From CAZJHD01 sp964545855 (lineage in GTDB: Bacteria > Planctomycetota > UBA1135 > JACQFD01), in assembly GCA_964545855.1 (NCBI GenBank), contig CAZJHD010000013.1, positions 40,793 to 104,792 on the forward strand: DNA of 64,000 nucleotides. Direction: 5' to 3'. The notes below the pieces were generated by a model. That model made no database searches. It had not been told where the DNA came from and saw only the letters and a program-made list of their open reading frames with translations. Below, piece after piece: positions 46,190-54,335 of the stretch. The number at the start of each line of letters is the position of its first letter. Position 1 is the first letter of the stretch. The translations under genes and the position numbers were made by a program.

Positions 46190-47905
46190 ATGCGATCCTC
46201 CGCCACGGTCCCGGGAATCCTCCTCGCGAGCCTGATCCTCGGCACCGGCTGCGGCCGCAGGGGAGGCTTCGAGTTCTTCGACGCCGCCGCCGAGGCGGGG
46301 ATCGACGTCACGATCGTCTCGGGCGACGCACGGCGCTGGTACATCCCCGAGACCAACGGCAGCGGCGCCGCGTGGATCGACTTCGACTCCGACGGCGACC
46401 TCGATCTCCTCGTCGGAAACGGCCAGCCGACGCGTTACGTCGACGACGGCGCGAAGCTCGAGATCCTCCGCACGGCCACCTGCCGGCTCTACCGCAACGA
46501 TCAGGGAGGCCTCGGCCAGCTCCGCTTCTCCGATGCGACGGACGCGGCCGGGCTCGCGCGCGCCCTCTGGGTGAACGGCGTCGCGACGGGCGACGTGGAC
46601 AACGACGGAGACCCCGACCTCTACCTCGCCTGCTTCGGCCCCGACGTCTACTTCCGCAACGACGGCGGACGCTTCACCGACGCCACGGAGGCGGCCGGCC
46701 TCGGCAACGCGCGCTGGGGCGCCTCCGCCGTCTTCGGAGACCCCGACAACGACGGAGACCTCGACCTCTACGTCGCCAACTACTGCGAGTTCGATCCCGA
46801 CAAGACGCCCGCCGGAGGGAAGCGCAATCTCATCCAGGGCGTCGAGGTGGGCTGGGGCCCGGAGGCGGAGAACCCCGGCATCAACATCGGCTCCCCCGAC
46901 GTGTACTTCCGCAACGAGGGCGCCGGGAGCTTCGTGCTCGCCACCTACGACGCGGGCCTCGAGCTGGAGAAGCCGCTCTGCTCCTACGCCGCGGTCTTCA
47001 CCGACCTCGACGACGACGGCTGGAGCGATCTCATCGTCGCGAACGACGCCCAGCCGACGAACCTCTTCCACAACCAGGGGAACGGCACGTTCCGGGAGGA
47101 GGGCGAAGCCCGCGGTTTCGCCTACGACGCCACGGGGCGGCCGACGGCGGCGATGGGGCTCGCCGTGGAGGACGTCGACGCCGACGGAGACTTCGACGTG
47201 CTCCGGACGAACTTCGACGGGGAGGCGAACTCCCTGCACGTGAACGACGGCAAGGGGCACTTCGTCGACCGCGCCGAGGAGTTCGGTCTCGCCGAGCCGA
47301 GCCGCAACGTCCTCGGCTGGGGCTGTGGCTTCTTCGACGCCGACTGCGACGGAGACCTCGACCTCCTGGTGGCGAACGGCCACGTCTATCCGCAGGCGGA
47401 GCTCATCGGCATGCATCCCTTCCTGCAGCCGACGCACTTCTTCGAGGCGAAGCCCGGACCGACGGGGAAGATCTTCTACTCCCTCGTCGACCCCTGCCCG
47501 GGGATCGAGGGATCGCGCGCCGCGCGCGCCCTCGCCTTCGCCGATGTCGACGACGACGGCGACGTGGACGTGCTCGCGACGGGGATCGACGAGGTGCCCC
47601 GCCTCCTGCGCAACGAGACGCCGCGTCGCGGGCACTTCCTGTCGGTCCGTCTCCTCGGCACGAAGAGCTCCCGCGACGGGATCGGCGCCAAGGTGACGGT
47701 CTACGCGGGCGCGCGCGCCTGGTCGCGCGAGATGCGGACGACCCAGGGCCTCTACGCGAGCCACGACCCGCGCCTCCACTTCGGCCTGGGCGACGTCTCG
47801 GCGATCGACTCCGTGGAGGTGCGCTGGCCGAGCGGCATCGTGCAGACGGTCGTGGCCCCGGCGCTCGACACCTTCCTCGCGATCCGCGAGGCCGCGTCGA
47901 AGTAG
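46190..47905 (+). CDS. ASPIC/UnbV (CRTAC1-type) FG-GAP lipoprotein
   Basis: 571 residues from ATG 46190. The signal peptide ends in a lipobox (LILGTGC). At least six FG-GAP/VCBS calcium-binding repeats follow: DFDSDGDLDLLV, DVDNDGDPDLYL, DPDNDGDLDLYV, DLDDDGWSDLIV, DVDADGDFDVLR, DADCDGDLDLLV and DVDDDGDVDVLA. They build a beta-propeller. The C-terminal ASPIC/UnbV domain has LSVRLLGTKSSRDGIGAKVTVYAG...GLYASHDPRLHFGLGDVSAIDSVEVRWPSG. A surface protein of unclear ligand, abundant in planctomycetes. It ends 68 bp before the radical SAM gene. Confidence 0.93.
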   Translation: MRSSATVPGILLASLILGTGCGRRGGFEFFDAAAEAGIDVTIVSGDARRWYIPETNGSGAAWIDFDSDGDLDLLVGNGQPTRYVDDGAKLEILRTATCRLYRNDQGGLGQLRFSDATDAAGLARALWVNGVATGDVDNDGDPDLYLACFGPDVYFRNDGGRFTDATEAAGLGNARWGASAVFGDPDNDGDLDLYVANYCEFDPDKTPAGGKRNLIQGVEVGWGPEAENPGINIGSPDVYFRNEGAGSFVLATYDAGLELEKPLCSYAAVFTDLDDDGWSDLIVANDAQPTNLFHNQGNGTFREEGEARGFAYDATGRPTAAMGLAVEDVDADGDFDVLRTNFDGEANSLHVNDGKGHFVDRAEEFGLAEPSRNVLGWGCGFFDADCDGDLDLLVANGHVYPQAELIGMHPFLQPTHFFEAKPGPTGKIFYSLVDPCPGIEGSRAARALAFADVDDDGDVDVLATGIDEVPRLLRNETPRRGHFLSVRLLGTKSSRDGIGAKVTVYAGARAWSREMRTTQGLYASHDPRLHFGLGDVSAIDSVEVRWPSGIVQTVVAPALDTFLAIREAASK

Positions 47906-47973
47906 ACGGCGGGATCCCTGTCGCCACGACGCGCGAGGAACTCCATGCTGCGGCCCTCCTCCGCGAACCCTCC

Positions 47974-50220
47974 ATGCGCGTCCTCCTGATCAATCCGCCG
48001 CAGGCGCACTTCACGCAGCCGCTCCTGGCTCTGCCCTCCCTCGCGGCGTGGCTGCGGACGAACGGGTTTCCCGACACGGTGCAGATCGACGCGAGCATCG
48101 AGTCCTACGACGCGTTCCTCTCGCGCGACCGGCTGCGGCGCTCGCTCGAGCGCGTGCGCGCGGGCGAGGGTCTCGCGTCGCTCGACGCGAAGGACGGCCT
48201 GCGCTTCTCCGAGATGGAGCGCTACCAGCTCGCGTCGGAGATCGACCTCGCCGGCGACGCCGTCGTCGAGGGCATCGAGGAGGCGAAGCGCGTGCTGCGC
48301 ACGCCGGAGCTCTTCCACGACTACGAGCGCTATCTCGGCGCCGCCCGCACGGTGGAGCAGGGGCTCCGCCTCCTCTCGGCCGAGTACGCACCGACACGGC
48401 TCACCCCGCACGGCTTCGTCATGCGGCGCGAGATCGAGCGGACCGACGACATCCTGGCGGCCCTCGACGACGAGCGGGAGAACCCCTACGTCGAATGGTT
48501 CCGCGAAGACCTCGTGCCGCGGATCCGCGCGCTCGACCCCGACGTGGTGGGTCTCTCCGTCACCTTCGGCAGCCAGGCGATCCCCGCCTTCACGCTCGCG
48601 AAGCAGCTGAAGGCCTGGAAGCCCGAGTGCCACGTGACGATGGGCGGCGGTCTCCTCGCCTACGTGGCGAAGAAGCTCGCGAAGCGGCCGGAGGTTTGGA
48701 GCTGCATCGACAGCTTCGTGATGCTCGAGGGCGAGCGGCCGCTCCTCGAGCTGTGCCGCGCCGTCGAGCGCGGCGAGCACGACCTCTCCGGGATCGGGAA
48801 CCTGATCTGGCGCGACGGGTGCGGCGAGGTGCGCGCCAACACCGAGCTCGCGCCGCTCGACATCCAAACGCTCCCGACGCCCGACTTCGAGGGCCTGCCG
48901 CTCGGTCTCTACCTCTCCCCGGAGCTCGTGCTGCCGCTCGCCATCACGCGGGGCTGCTACTGGGGCAAGTGCGTCTTCTGCACGCTCTACACGGTGATCG
49001 GACCCGGGTACCGCGGCCGCACGATCGAGCAGACGATCGAGGACATGCGGCGGCTGCAGGAGCGCTTCCGGACACGGCACTTCTACCTCGTGATCGAGGA
49101 CCTGCCGCCGAACATGGCGAAGAGGCTCCCGCGGGCGATCCTCGACGCCGGCCTCGACGTCGACTGGTGGTGCGACGCGCGCCTCGAGCACGACGTGTTC
49201 GATCAGGCCACCTGCGACGATCTCGCGGCGTCGGGATGCAAGCGGATCGCCTTCGGCTACGAGAGCGCGAGCCAGCGCGTGCTCGACCGCATGTGCAAGG
49301 GCATCGATCCCGACCGCAGCCTCGAGCTCGTGCGCCGCTGCCGGAACGCGGGGATCTCCGTCACGCTCTACGTGATGGTCGGCTTCCCGACGGAGACCCT
49401 CGACGAGGCGCGGCACACGCTCCGCACGGTGCTCGACCACCGCGACCTGATCCAGGAAGTGAGCGTCCGCGTCTTCTACCTGGACGAGACCTCCGAGATC
49501 TTCCGGCGCGCGAGCGAGTTCGACATCGTGGAGATCCACGCCGATCCCGGCGCCGACCTGCAGGTCTACTACGACTTCGAGACGGGGAGCGGCATGAGCC
49601 GCAAGGAGGCGCGCGGCGTCTACCTCGAGTTCACGCGCGCTCTGCGCTCGCACTTCCCGGTCTTCCAGAGCTCGAACATGCTCTACCACGAGCTGAAGAG
49701 TCACTACTTCCTCTTCCTCGCGAAGCACGGCTCCTGGGAGGCGCTGAAGGAGAACGTCCTCGACCGCTCCACCACCGGCGAGGGCGCCCTCGGCGAGCGC
49801 CCGCGGCGGTCGCCGCGTCTGCGCCAGCGCGCGCTCCGCTTCGATCGGGGCGCCATCGACGCGACGCTCGCCTCCGTCGACTCGGCGACGCTGCGGCCGC
49901 GCTACCAGTCGGACCTCCTCGACGAGAAGGACCGCGCGCGGTTCGACGCCACGCTCCCGCCGCTTCGGCCCTCGCCGTCGGTCCTCGTGCGCGACGACGG
50001 CGCCGCCGAGATCCAATGCCTCACGCCCGCGGCGGCGCTGCTGCTCGACCGATGCGACGGCGCACGCACCATCGACGAGATCGTCGCGATCGCGCCCCCC
50101 GAGCAGCGCGACGAGGCCATCGCCTTCCTGCGGGAGCTCGCCCGCGCGGGCCTCCTCCTCTCCGAGAGCCCGCTCCCCTCCGAGACCTCCGGCGCCGCGA
50201 CGGCGGCGCACGCCCGATGA
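47974..50220 (+). CDS. B12-type radical SAM enzyme with C-terminal PqqD-like domain
   Basis: 748 residues from ATG 47974 (MRVLLINPPQAHFTQPLLALPSLAAWL). The N-terminal ~300 residues form a cobalamin-binding-like Rossmann region (DPDVVGLSVTFGSQAIPAFTLAKQLK; VTMGGGLLAYV). The radical SAM core holds Cys328, Cys333 and Cys336 (RGCYWGKCVFC, spaced Cx4Cx2C), FGYESASQRVLDRMCKG and YVMVGFPTETLDEA. Residues about 667-735 (VRDDGAAEIQCLTPAAALLLDRCDGARTIDEIV...LRELARAGLLL) resemble the PqqD winged-helix RiPP recognition element. The next gene, a 62-residue peptide, overlaps its stop by 4 nt. Prediction: a peptide-modifying enzyme; substrate relation inferred. Confidence 0.88.
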   Translation: MRVLLINPPQAHFTQPLLALPSLAAWLRTNGFPDTVQIDASIESYDAFLSRDRLRRSLERVRAGEGLASLDAKDGLRFSEMERYQLASEIDLAGDAVVEGIEEAKRVLRTPELFHDYERYLGAARTVEQGLRLLSAEYAPTRLTPHGFVMRREIERTDDILAALDDERENPYVEWFREDLVPRIRALDPDVVGLSVTFGSQAIPAFTLAKQLKAWKPECHVTMGGGLLAYVAKKLAKRPEVWSCIDSFVMLEGERPLLELCRAVERGEHDLSGIGNLIWRDGCGEVRANTELAPLDIQTLPTPDFEGLPLGLYLSPELVLPLAITRGCYWGKCVFCTLYTVIGPGYRGRTIEQTIEDMRRLQERFRTRHFYLVIEDLPPNMAKRLPRAILDAGLDVDWWCDARLEHDVFDQATCDDLAASGCKRIAFGYESASQRVLDRMCKGIDPDRSLELVRRCRNAGISVTLYVMVGFPTETLDEARHTLRTVLDHRDLIQEVSVRVFYLDETSEIFRRASEFDIVEIHADPGADLQVYYDFETGSGMSRKEARGVYLEFTRALRSHFPVFQSSNMLYHELKSHYFLFLAKHGSWEALKENVLDRSTTGEGALGERPRRSPRLRQRALRFDRGAIDATLASVDSATLRPRYQSDLLDEKDRARFDATLPPLRPSPSVLVRDDGAAEIQCLTPAAALLLDRCDGARTIDEIVAIAPPEQRDEAIAFLRELARAGLLLSESPLPSETSGAATAAHAR

Positions 50221-50405
50221 AGCCCGACGAGCCGAAGACCCCGGAGCCCGCGCCCGACCGCTGCCCGAAGCTCCCGCCGCAGGCCGAGCGCGAGAGCGCC
50301 GCCCCCGCCGACGACTCGAAGCCGACGCCGCCGAAGCTCGTCTTCAAGATCGTCCGCGCCGACCCGAAGAACTCCTTCGACTTCGAGGACGTGGCGGACA
50401 AGTGA
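50217..50405 (+). CDS. Small peptide coupled to radical SAM gene (candidate RiPP precursor)
   Basis: 62 residues; ATG 50217 overlaps the radical SAM stop (ATGA). The first ~38 residues are Pro/Lys/Glu-rich and disordered-looking with a single Cys (PAPDRCPKLPPQ). The last ~24 (PKLVFKIVRADP, then KNSFDFEDVADK) are denser and include two Phe residues followed by acidic residues (SFDFED). Small size, translational coupling and a PqqD-like domain in the partner enzyme fit a leader/core RiPP precursor. The alternative is a small accessory subunit. There is no signal peptide. Confidence 0.65.
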   Translation: MKPDEPKTPEPAPDRCPKLPPQAERESAAPADDSKPTPPKLVFKIVRADPKNSFDFEDVADK

Positions 50406-50472
50406 GTCGAGTCGAACGCTCTCGCGTCTCCAGATCGACGCGAGCTGCCCCTGCCCACTACGTTCGTGCCAA

Positions 50473-51672
50473 ATGAAGGCATCCTCCAGACGCCCGCTTC
50501 GATTCACGCAGTTGAGGCTCCAGAACTGGCGCAATTTCACCAGCGTCGACGTCGCACTCAGCTCTCGCGTCTTCCTCGTCGGTCCGAACGCGTCCGGAAA
50601 GTCGAATCTTCTCGATGCCTTCCGATTCCTAGCGGAGTTGTCAGCAGAGTCGGGCGGATTGCACTACGCGGTTTCTGACCGGCGGCACGGCTTCTCTCGC
50701 GTGCGATGCCTCGCGGCACGAGCGAAACCGGGAGTCGTCGTCTCCGTCGACGTGGGAGACGACGCGAACCCCAAGGCTTGGAGCTACGAGCTGGTGCTCG
50801 ACAAGCTCGGAGGAGCACACGACGAAGCGAAAGTCGTGCGGGAACTGGTCCGCAAGGACGGCAAGCCGATTCTCGAGCGGCCCGACGCTGAAGATCGCGC
50901 CGATCCAGATCGCTGCAAGCAGACCGCAGTCGAGCAGGTAGGCGCCAATCGAGAGTTCCGGGACTTGGTCGAGTTCTTCAGGTCGATCCGCTATCTGCAC
51001 GTTGTGCCGCAGATGCTCCGCCATCCCGAGCGCCTTCGCCCCCTGGAACGGCCAAGAGATCCGTTCGGGACGGACTTGCTGGAAACGATGAACGCGCTGC
51101 CAACGAAGAGCCGTGACGCGCGCCTCGAGAGAATCGCGAAGGCGGTCAGGAAAGTCGTTCCGCAGCTCGGAACCCTGGAGCTGAAGACCGATTCCCGGGG
51201 TGTTCCTCATCTCGAGGCACGCTATCAGCACTGGCGGCGCCACGGAGCGAAGCAGACAGAGGCCGATCTCTCCGATGGCACTCTGCGTCTCGTGGGACTG
51301 CTCTGGTCCCTCCTCGAGAGGAACGGTCCTCTCCTATTGGAGGAGCCCGAACTCTCGCTGCATTCGGCGGTTGTTCGCAGACTCCCAGACCTGCTCGCGA
51401 TGGTGGCCAGCCGGTCGGGTAGACAAGTGCTCCTCAGCACGCACTCCTCCGATCTCCTCGACGGAGAGGGAATCGGACTCAATGAGGTCATCCTGCTTCG
51501 ACCCGGAAAGGGGGGCGAAGCAACCAAGGTCGGGCCCATCTCGGAACTCGAAGAGGTGCGCTCTCTCCTGGAGGGCGGCATTCCCCTCTCTGACATCGCG
51601 AACCGGCACACGACTCCGCCGAACGCGCACCAGCCCTTGCTTCCCTTCGACGATGGCAGATCCGAGCCATGA
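50473..51672 (+). CDS. AAA/ABC-type ATPase, defence-like (OLD/RecF-type)
   Basis: 399 residues. Walker A is GPNASGKS at residues 37-44, just after a RecF/SMC-like start (FTQLRLQNWRNFTSVDV). The ABC-like signature LSDGTLRLVGLLWSLLE is followed by Walker B LLLEEPELSLH (Glu290-Glu291) and the switch STHSSDLLD. This is the AAA_21/AAA_15 class found with nuclease or Toprim partners in anti-phage systems. The stop overlaps the start of a DUF4276-like gene (ATGA). Codon third positions are visibly less G/C-rich than in flanking genes, suggesting transfer. No ribosome binding site is obvious. Confidence 0.9.
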   Translation: MKASSRRPLRFTQLRLQNWRNFTSVDVALSSRVFLVGPNASGKSNLLDAFRFLAELSAESGGLHYAVSDRRHGFSRVRCLAARAKPGVVVSVDVGDDANPKAWSYELVLDKLGGAHDEAKVVRELVRKDGKPILERPDAEDRADPDRCKQTAVEQVGANREFRDLVEFFRSIRYLHVVPQMLRHPERLRPLERPRDPFGTDLLETMNALPTKSRDARLERIAKAVRKVVPQLGTLELKTDSRGVPHLEARYQHWRRHGAKQTEADLSDGTLRLVGLLWSLLERNGPLLLEEPELSLHSAVVRRLPDLLAMVASRSGRQVLLSTHSSDLLDGEGIGLNEVILLRPGKGGEATKVGPISELEEVRSLLEGGIPLSDIANRHTTPPNAHQPLLPFDDGRSEP

Positions 51673-52277
51673 CGTCGATCTGGGTCGAGACAGTCGTCGA
51701 GGGGAGCGACGACGCCGCCGCACTTCGGAAGCTCCTCGCCCTTTCGCGTGTGCCCTGCGGCGAGCCCTACGTTCAACGAGGTAAGGCGGCAATCCTGAAG
51801 AAGCTCCCGGGATTCAATGCCGCCGCGAGAGGAGGCGATTGGATCGTGCTCCTCGACCTCGATCGAGATGCGGACTGCGCACCAACTCGCGCTCGACAGG
51901 TCCTTCGAGCGCCCGAGAAGCGGATGCATCTTCGCGTGGTCGTGCGGGCGCTCGAAGCGTGGCTCTTGGCGGACGCATTCGCGATCGCCGAGTTTCTTCG
52001 CGTCGCAAGGGACAGCATTCCCCCCGAGCCCGAGTCGCTCGACGACCCGAAGGGTCGACTCGTAGAGCTCGCGCGACAATCACGGTCTGGCACGATCCGC
52101 CGAGAGATGGTGCCAACTCCGGCCTCGGGAGGTCGCGTCGGAACGGCCTACACGGGGAATCTGATCGACTTCATCGAAAACCACTGGAGACCCGAGATCG
52201 CCCAAAGGAGAGCGCCGAGTCTTGCCCGATGCATTCGGACGATCGAGGAGATCGCCCGGTCGACACCGTCTCGCTGA
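51669..52277 (+). CDS. DUF4276-like Toprim-fold partner of the ATPase
   Basis: 202 residues, overlapping the ATPase gene by 4 nt. The sequence follows the DUF4276 pattern: VETVVEGSDDAAALRKLL with Glu11, RGKAAILKKLPGF, the acidic motif DWIVLLDLDRDADC (Asp63, Asp65, Asp67, Asp69) and VVRALEAWLLAD (Glu96). The Glu plus DxDxD arrangement is that of Toprim-type nucleases such as those in OLD and related systems. A two-gene ATPase/DUF4276 unit is a recurrent mobile arrangement; defence function is inferred. No export signal. Confidence 0.85.
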   Translation: MTSIWVETVVEGSDDAAALRKLLALSRVPCGEPYVQRGKAAILKKLPGFNAAARGGDWIVLLDLDRDADCAPTRARQVLRAPEKRMHLRVVVRALEAWLLADAFAIAEFLRVARDSIPPEPESLDDPKGRLVELARQSRSGTIRREMVPTPASGGRVGTAYTGNLIDFIENHWRPEIAQRRAPSLARCIRTIEEIARSTPSR

Positions 52278-52419
52278 CTCTGATCTCGAGCCACCGAAAC
52301 TCGGCGCCGTGACAAGCACCTCGACGGCTCAGCTCTTGGTGTGCGCAGACTGGCCTTCAAGACCTGCTGTCCAAGCTGCGGACTCGCTCTCGTGACCGTC
52401 CACTGCTTGCTTCTCGAGG

Positions 52420-54186
52420 TCAGGGGATCGTCAGCGTCACCACCTGGCTCGTCGCGAAGGGGAACACGCCCGCCAGCAGATCGGGGAGGTTCACCTCGAC
52501 CCACTGCAGGTGGATCGTTCCGTGGAGCGTCGGCGGCACGATCGTCGAGAGCGTCGCGAGGCCGGCGGGGCCGAGGGGGTCGGGCACGAGCGGGAACTCG
52601 ACGGAGCCGCAGCCGCCGATGCCGAGCAGGAAGTAGGGCGGCACGTCGAGCGGCTGGAGGCAGTCGCTCGCGGCGAGGAGCACGAGGTCGCCGGGCACGG
52701 GGCCGGCGAAGGCGAGCTGCACCGGCTGCCCTGCGAGCGGAGCCGGCGGCGAAACGACGAGGACGGGTGCATCCGCGAGACGGAGCGGGAAGGAGAACGG
52801 CTGGCTCGTTCCGCCCGCCGAGGTGACGACGAGCGGCACCACGCCGATCACGGGCACCGGCGGCTCGATCACGGCCAGGGCCAGGCTGTCCGCCGGCGCG
52901 CCCGACGCCATGGGATGGAACGACGGACCGAGCTGCGCGACCGAGGCGGCGGCGAGGCCGGTGCCGCGCACCTGCAGCCGGGGCGACGGCACCGAGGCGA
53001 TCGGAGCGCCGAAGGGCTCGACGTCGCGGATCCATGGCGCCCAGGGGAGCGGCCGCGCCGAGACGTTCGGAGCGAACCAGGCGTCTCCCGCCGCCGACGC
53101 GAAGACGATGTCCGTCCTCGCGTCGCCGTCGACGTCGGCGTAGTCGAGACGCTTCCCCTGCATGCCGAGGGGCTGCGTCGCCGGGGCGGTGAGCTGTCCC
53201 GTTCCGTTCGAGGCGAGGATCCGCACGGACGAGTCGTCGAAGCGGCGAACGACGACGTCGGCCCAGCCGTCTCCCCCGAGGTCGACGATCTCGACGTCGT
53301 TCGGGCCGAAGGAGAGGACCCAGGTCGTGGTCGCGCCGCCCTGGAGAACGACCTTCAATGAGTTCGGGACGCCGAGGAGGAGATCGCGGATCGCCACCGC
53401 GAGATCGGGCTGGCCGTCGTCGTCCACGTTGGCGGCGTCCACTCCGTGCGCGCCCCAGTCGAGGAAGAGATCGGTCGCGCCGGGGAAGCCGCCCGCGCCG
53501 TCCCCGGTGGAGATCCGGAGGCTCTGCTGGTTCCACCAGCTCGAGACCACGTCGAGGCTCCCGTCGCCGTCGTGGTCCATCACGTCGCGCGCGAAGCCGG
53601 AGGACCGAGTGTTCCCGGCGAGCGCGAATCCGCCCGCTCCGTCGCCCGCGAAGATCCAGAGGCGCGACTCGGTGAGCGTCTGGAAGTTCGGGTTCTTCCC
53701 GCCGCAGACGAGCGCGTCGAGATTCCCGTCGCCCGTGAAGTCCGCGAGCCGCCACGAGGAGGGATCGAGGGTGATCGCCATCGTGGCGCCCGGCGTGAAC
53801 CCTCCGGCGCCGTCGTGGAGCTGCACCTGCAGCGTCCCCCCGGCCGCGTGACCGAGGAGATCGGCGAACCCATCGCCGTTCACGTCTCCCGCCGCCGGCG
53901 CGTTCTGGTAGGCGAACGTGAGACCGAGCGTGCTGAAGGCGATGGGGAACGGGACCGCCGCGGCGTAGCCGCCGCCCGGCAGCGCGAGCGCGAGCGAGGT
54001 CCTTCCCAGGAGGTCGAGCCGATCGTCCCCGTTCAGGTCGACGAGCCGCACGAAATCGACGCCGGCGGCGACGGGCGTCGACGCGCCGAAGGCGATGCCT
54101 CCCTCCTGCGCGAGCGCCACGCTCGTCGGCGCGAGCGCGAGGAGACCGAGACCCATTCGGAGCGAACTCGAGCAGCGCCGCACCAT
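52420..54186 (-). CDS. Secreted FG-GAP/VCBS repeat protein
   Basis: 588 residues with a signal peptide (LRMGLGLLALAPTSVALAQ). FG-GAP calcium motifs occur along the first ~360 residues: DLNGDDRLDLLG, DVNGDGFADLLG, DFTGDGNLDALV, DHDGDGSLDVVS, DDDGQPDLAV, DLGGDGWADVVV and DVDGDARTDIVF, forming a beta-propeller. Then an IPT/TIG-like region (VPVIGVVPLVVTSAGGTSQPFSF) and a C-terminal domain ending LHGTIHLQWVEVNLPDLL...ATSQVVTLTIP, which resembles the tail of the giant beta-helix protein. Surface or secreted; ligand unknown. Confidence 0.9.
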   Translation of the reverse strand: MVRRCSSSLRMGLGLLALAPTSVALAQEGGIAFGASTPVAAGVDFVRLVDLNGDDRLDLLGRTSLALALPGGGYAAAVPFPIAFSTLGLTFAYQNAPAAGDVNGDGFADLLGHAAGGTLQVQLHDGAGGFTPGATMAITLDPSSWRLADFTGDGNLDALVCGGKNPNFQTLTESRLWIFAGDGAGGFALAGNTRSSGFARDVMDHDGDGSLDVVSSWWNQQSLRISTGDGAGGFPGATDLFLDWGAHGVDAANVDDDGQPDLAVAIRDLLLGVPNSLKVVLQGGATTTWVLSFGPNDVEIVDLGGDGWADVVVRRFDDSSVRILASNGTGQLTAPATQPLGMQGKRLDYADVDGDARTDIVFASAAGDAWFAPNVSARPLPWAPWIRDVEPFGAPIASVPSPRLQVRGTGLAAASVAQLGPSFHPMASGAPADSLALAVIEPPVPVIGVVPLVVTSAGGTSQPFSFPLRLADAPVLVVSPPAPLAGQPVQLAFAGPVPGDLVLLAASDCLQPLDVPPYFLLGIGGCGSVEFPLVPDPLGPAGLATLSTIVPPTLHGTIHLQWVEVNLPDLLAGVFPFATSQVVTLTIP

Positions 54187-54272
54187 GGAAACTCCACCGC
54201 CGCCCCTGCGCCATCCTTGGCGGCTGCCCCGAGATTCTCCCGCTCCCCTCGGCTCGCGGACAAGGGGCCTCC

Positions 54273-54335
54273 CTCCCGGCGTTCAGGGAGCCGCTCTCCC
54301 GGCGTTCAAGGAGCCGCCCTCCCGGCGTTCAAGGA
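54273..54335. repeat. Three-copy 23-bp tandem repeat at a gene 3' end
   Basis: Units begin at 54273, 54296 and 54319 (CTCCCGGCGTTCAAGGAGCC and 3 further bases, with one- to two-base differences). The last copy contains the stop codon of the SBBP gene, so the stop region has been triplicated. Each unit can fold as a small CTCC...GGAG hairpin. Possible slippage product or tandem terminator. Confidence 0.85.
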
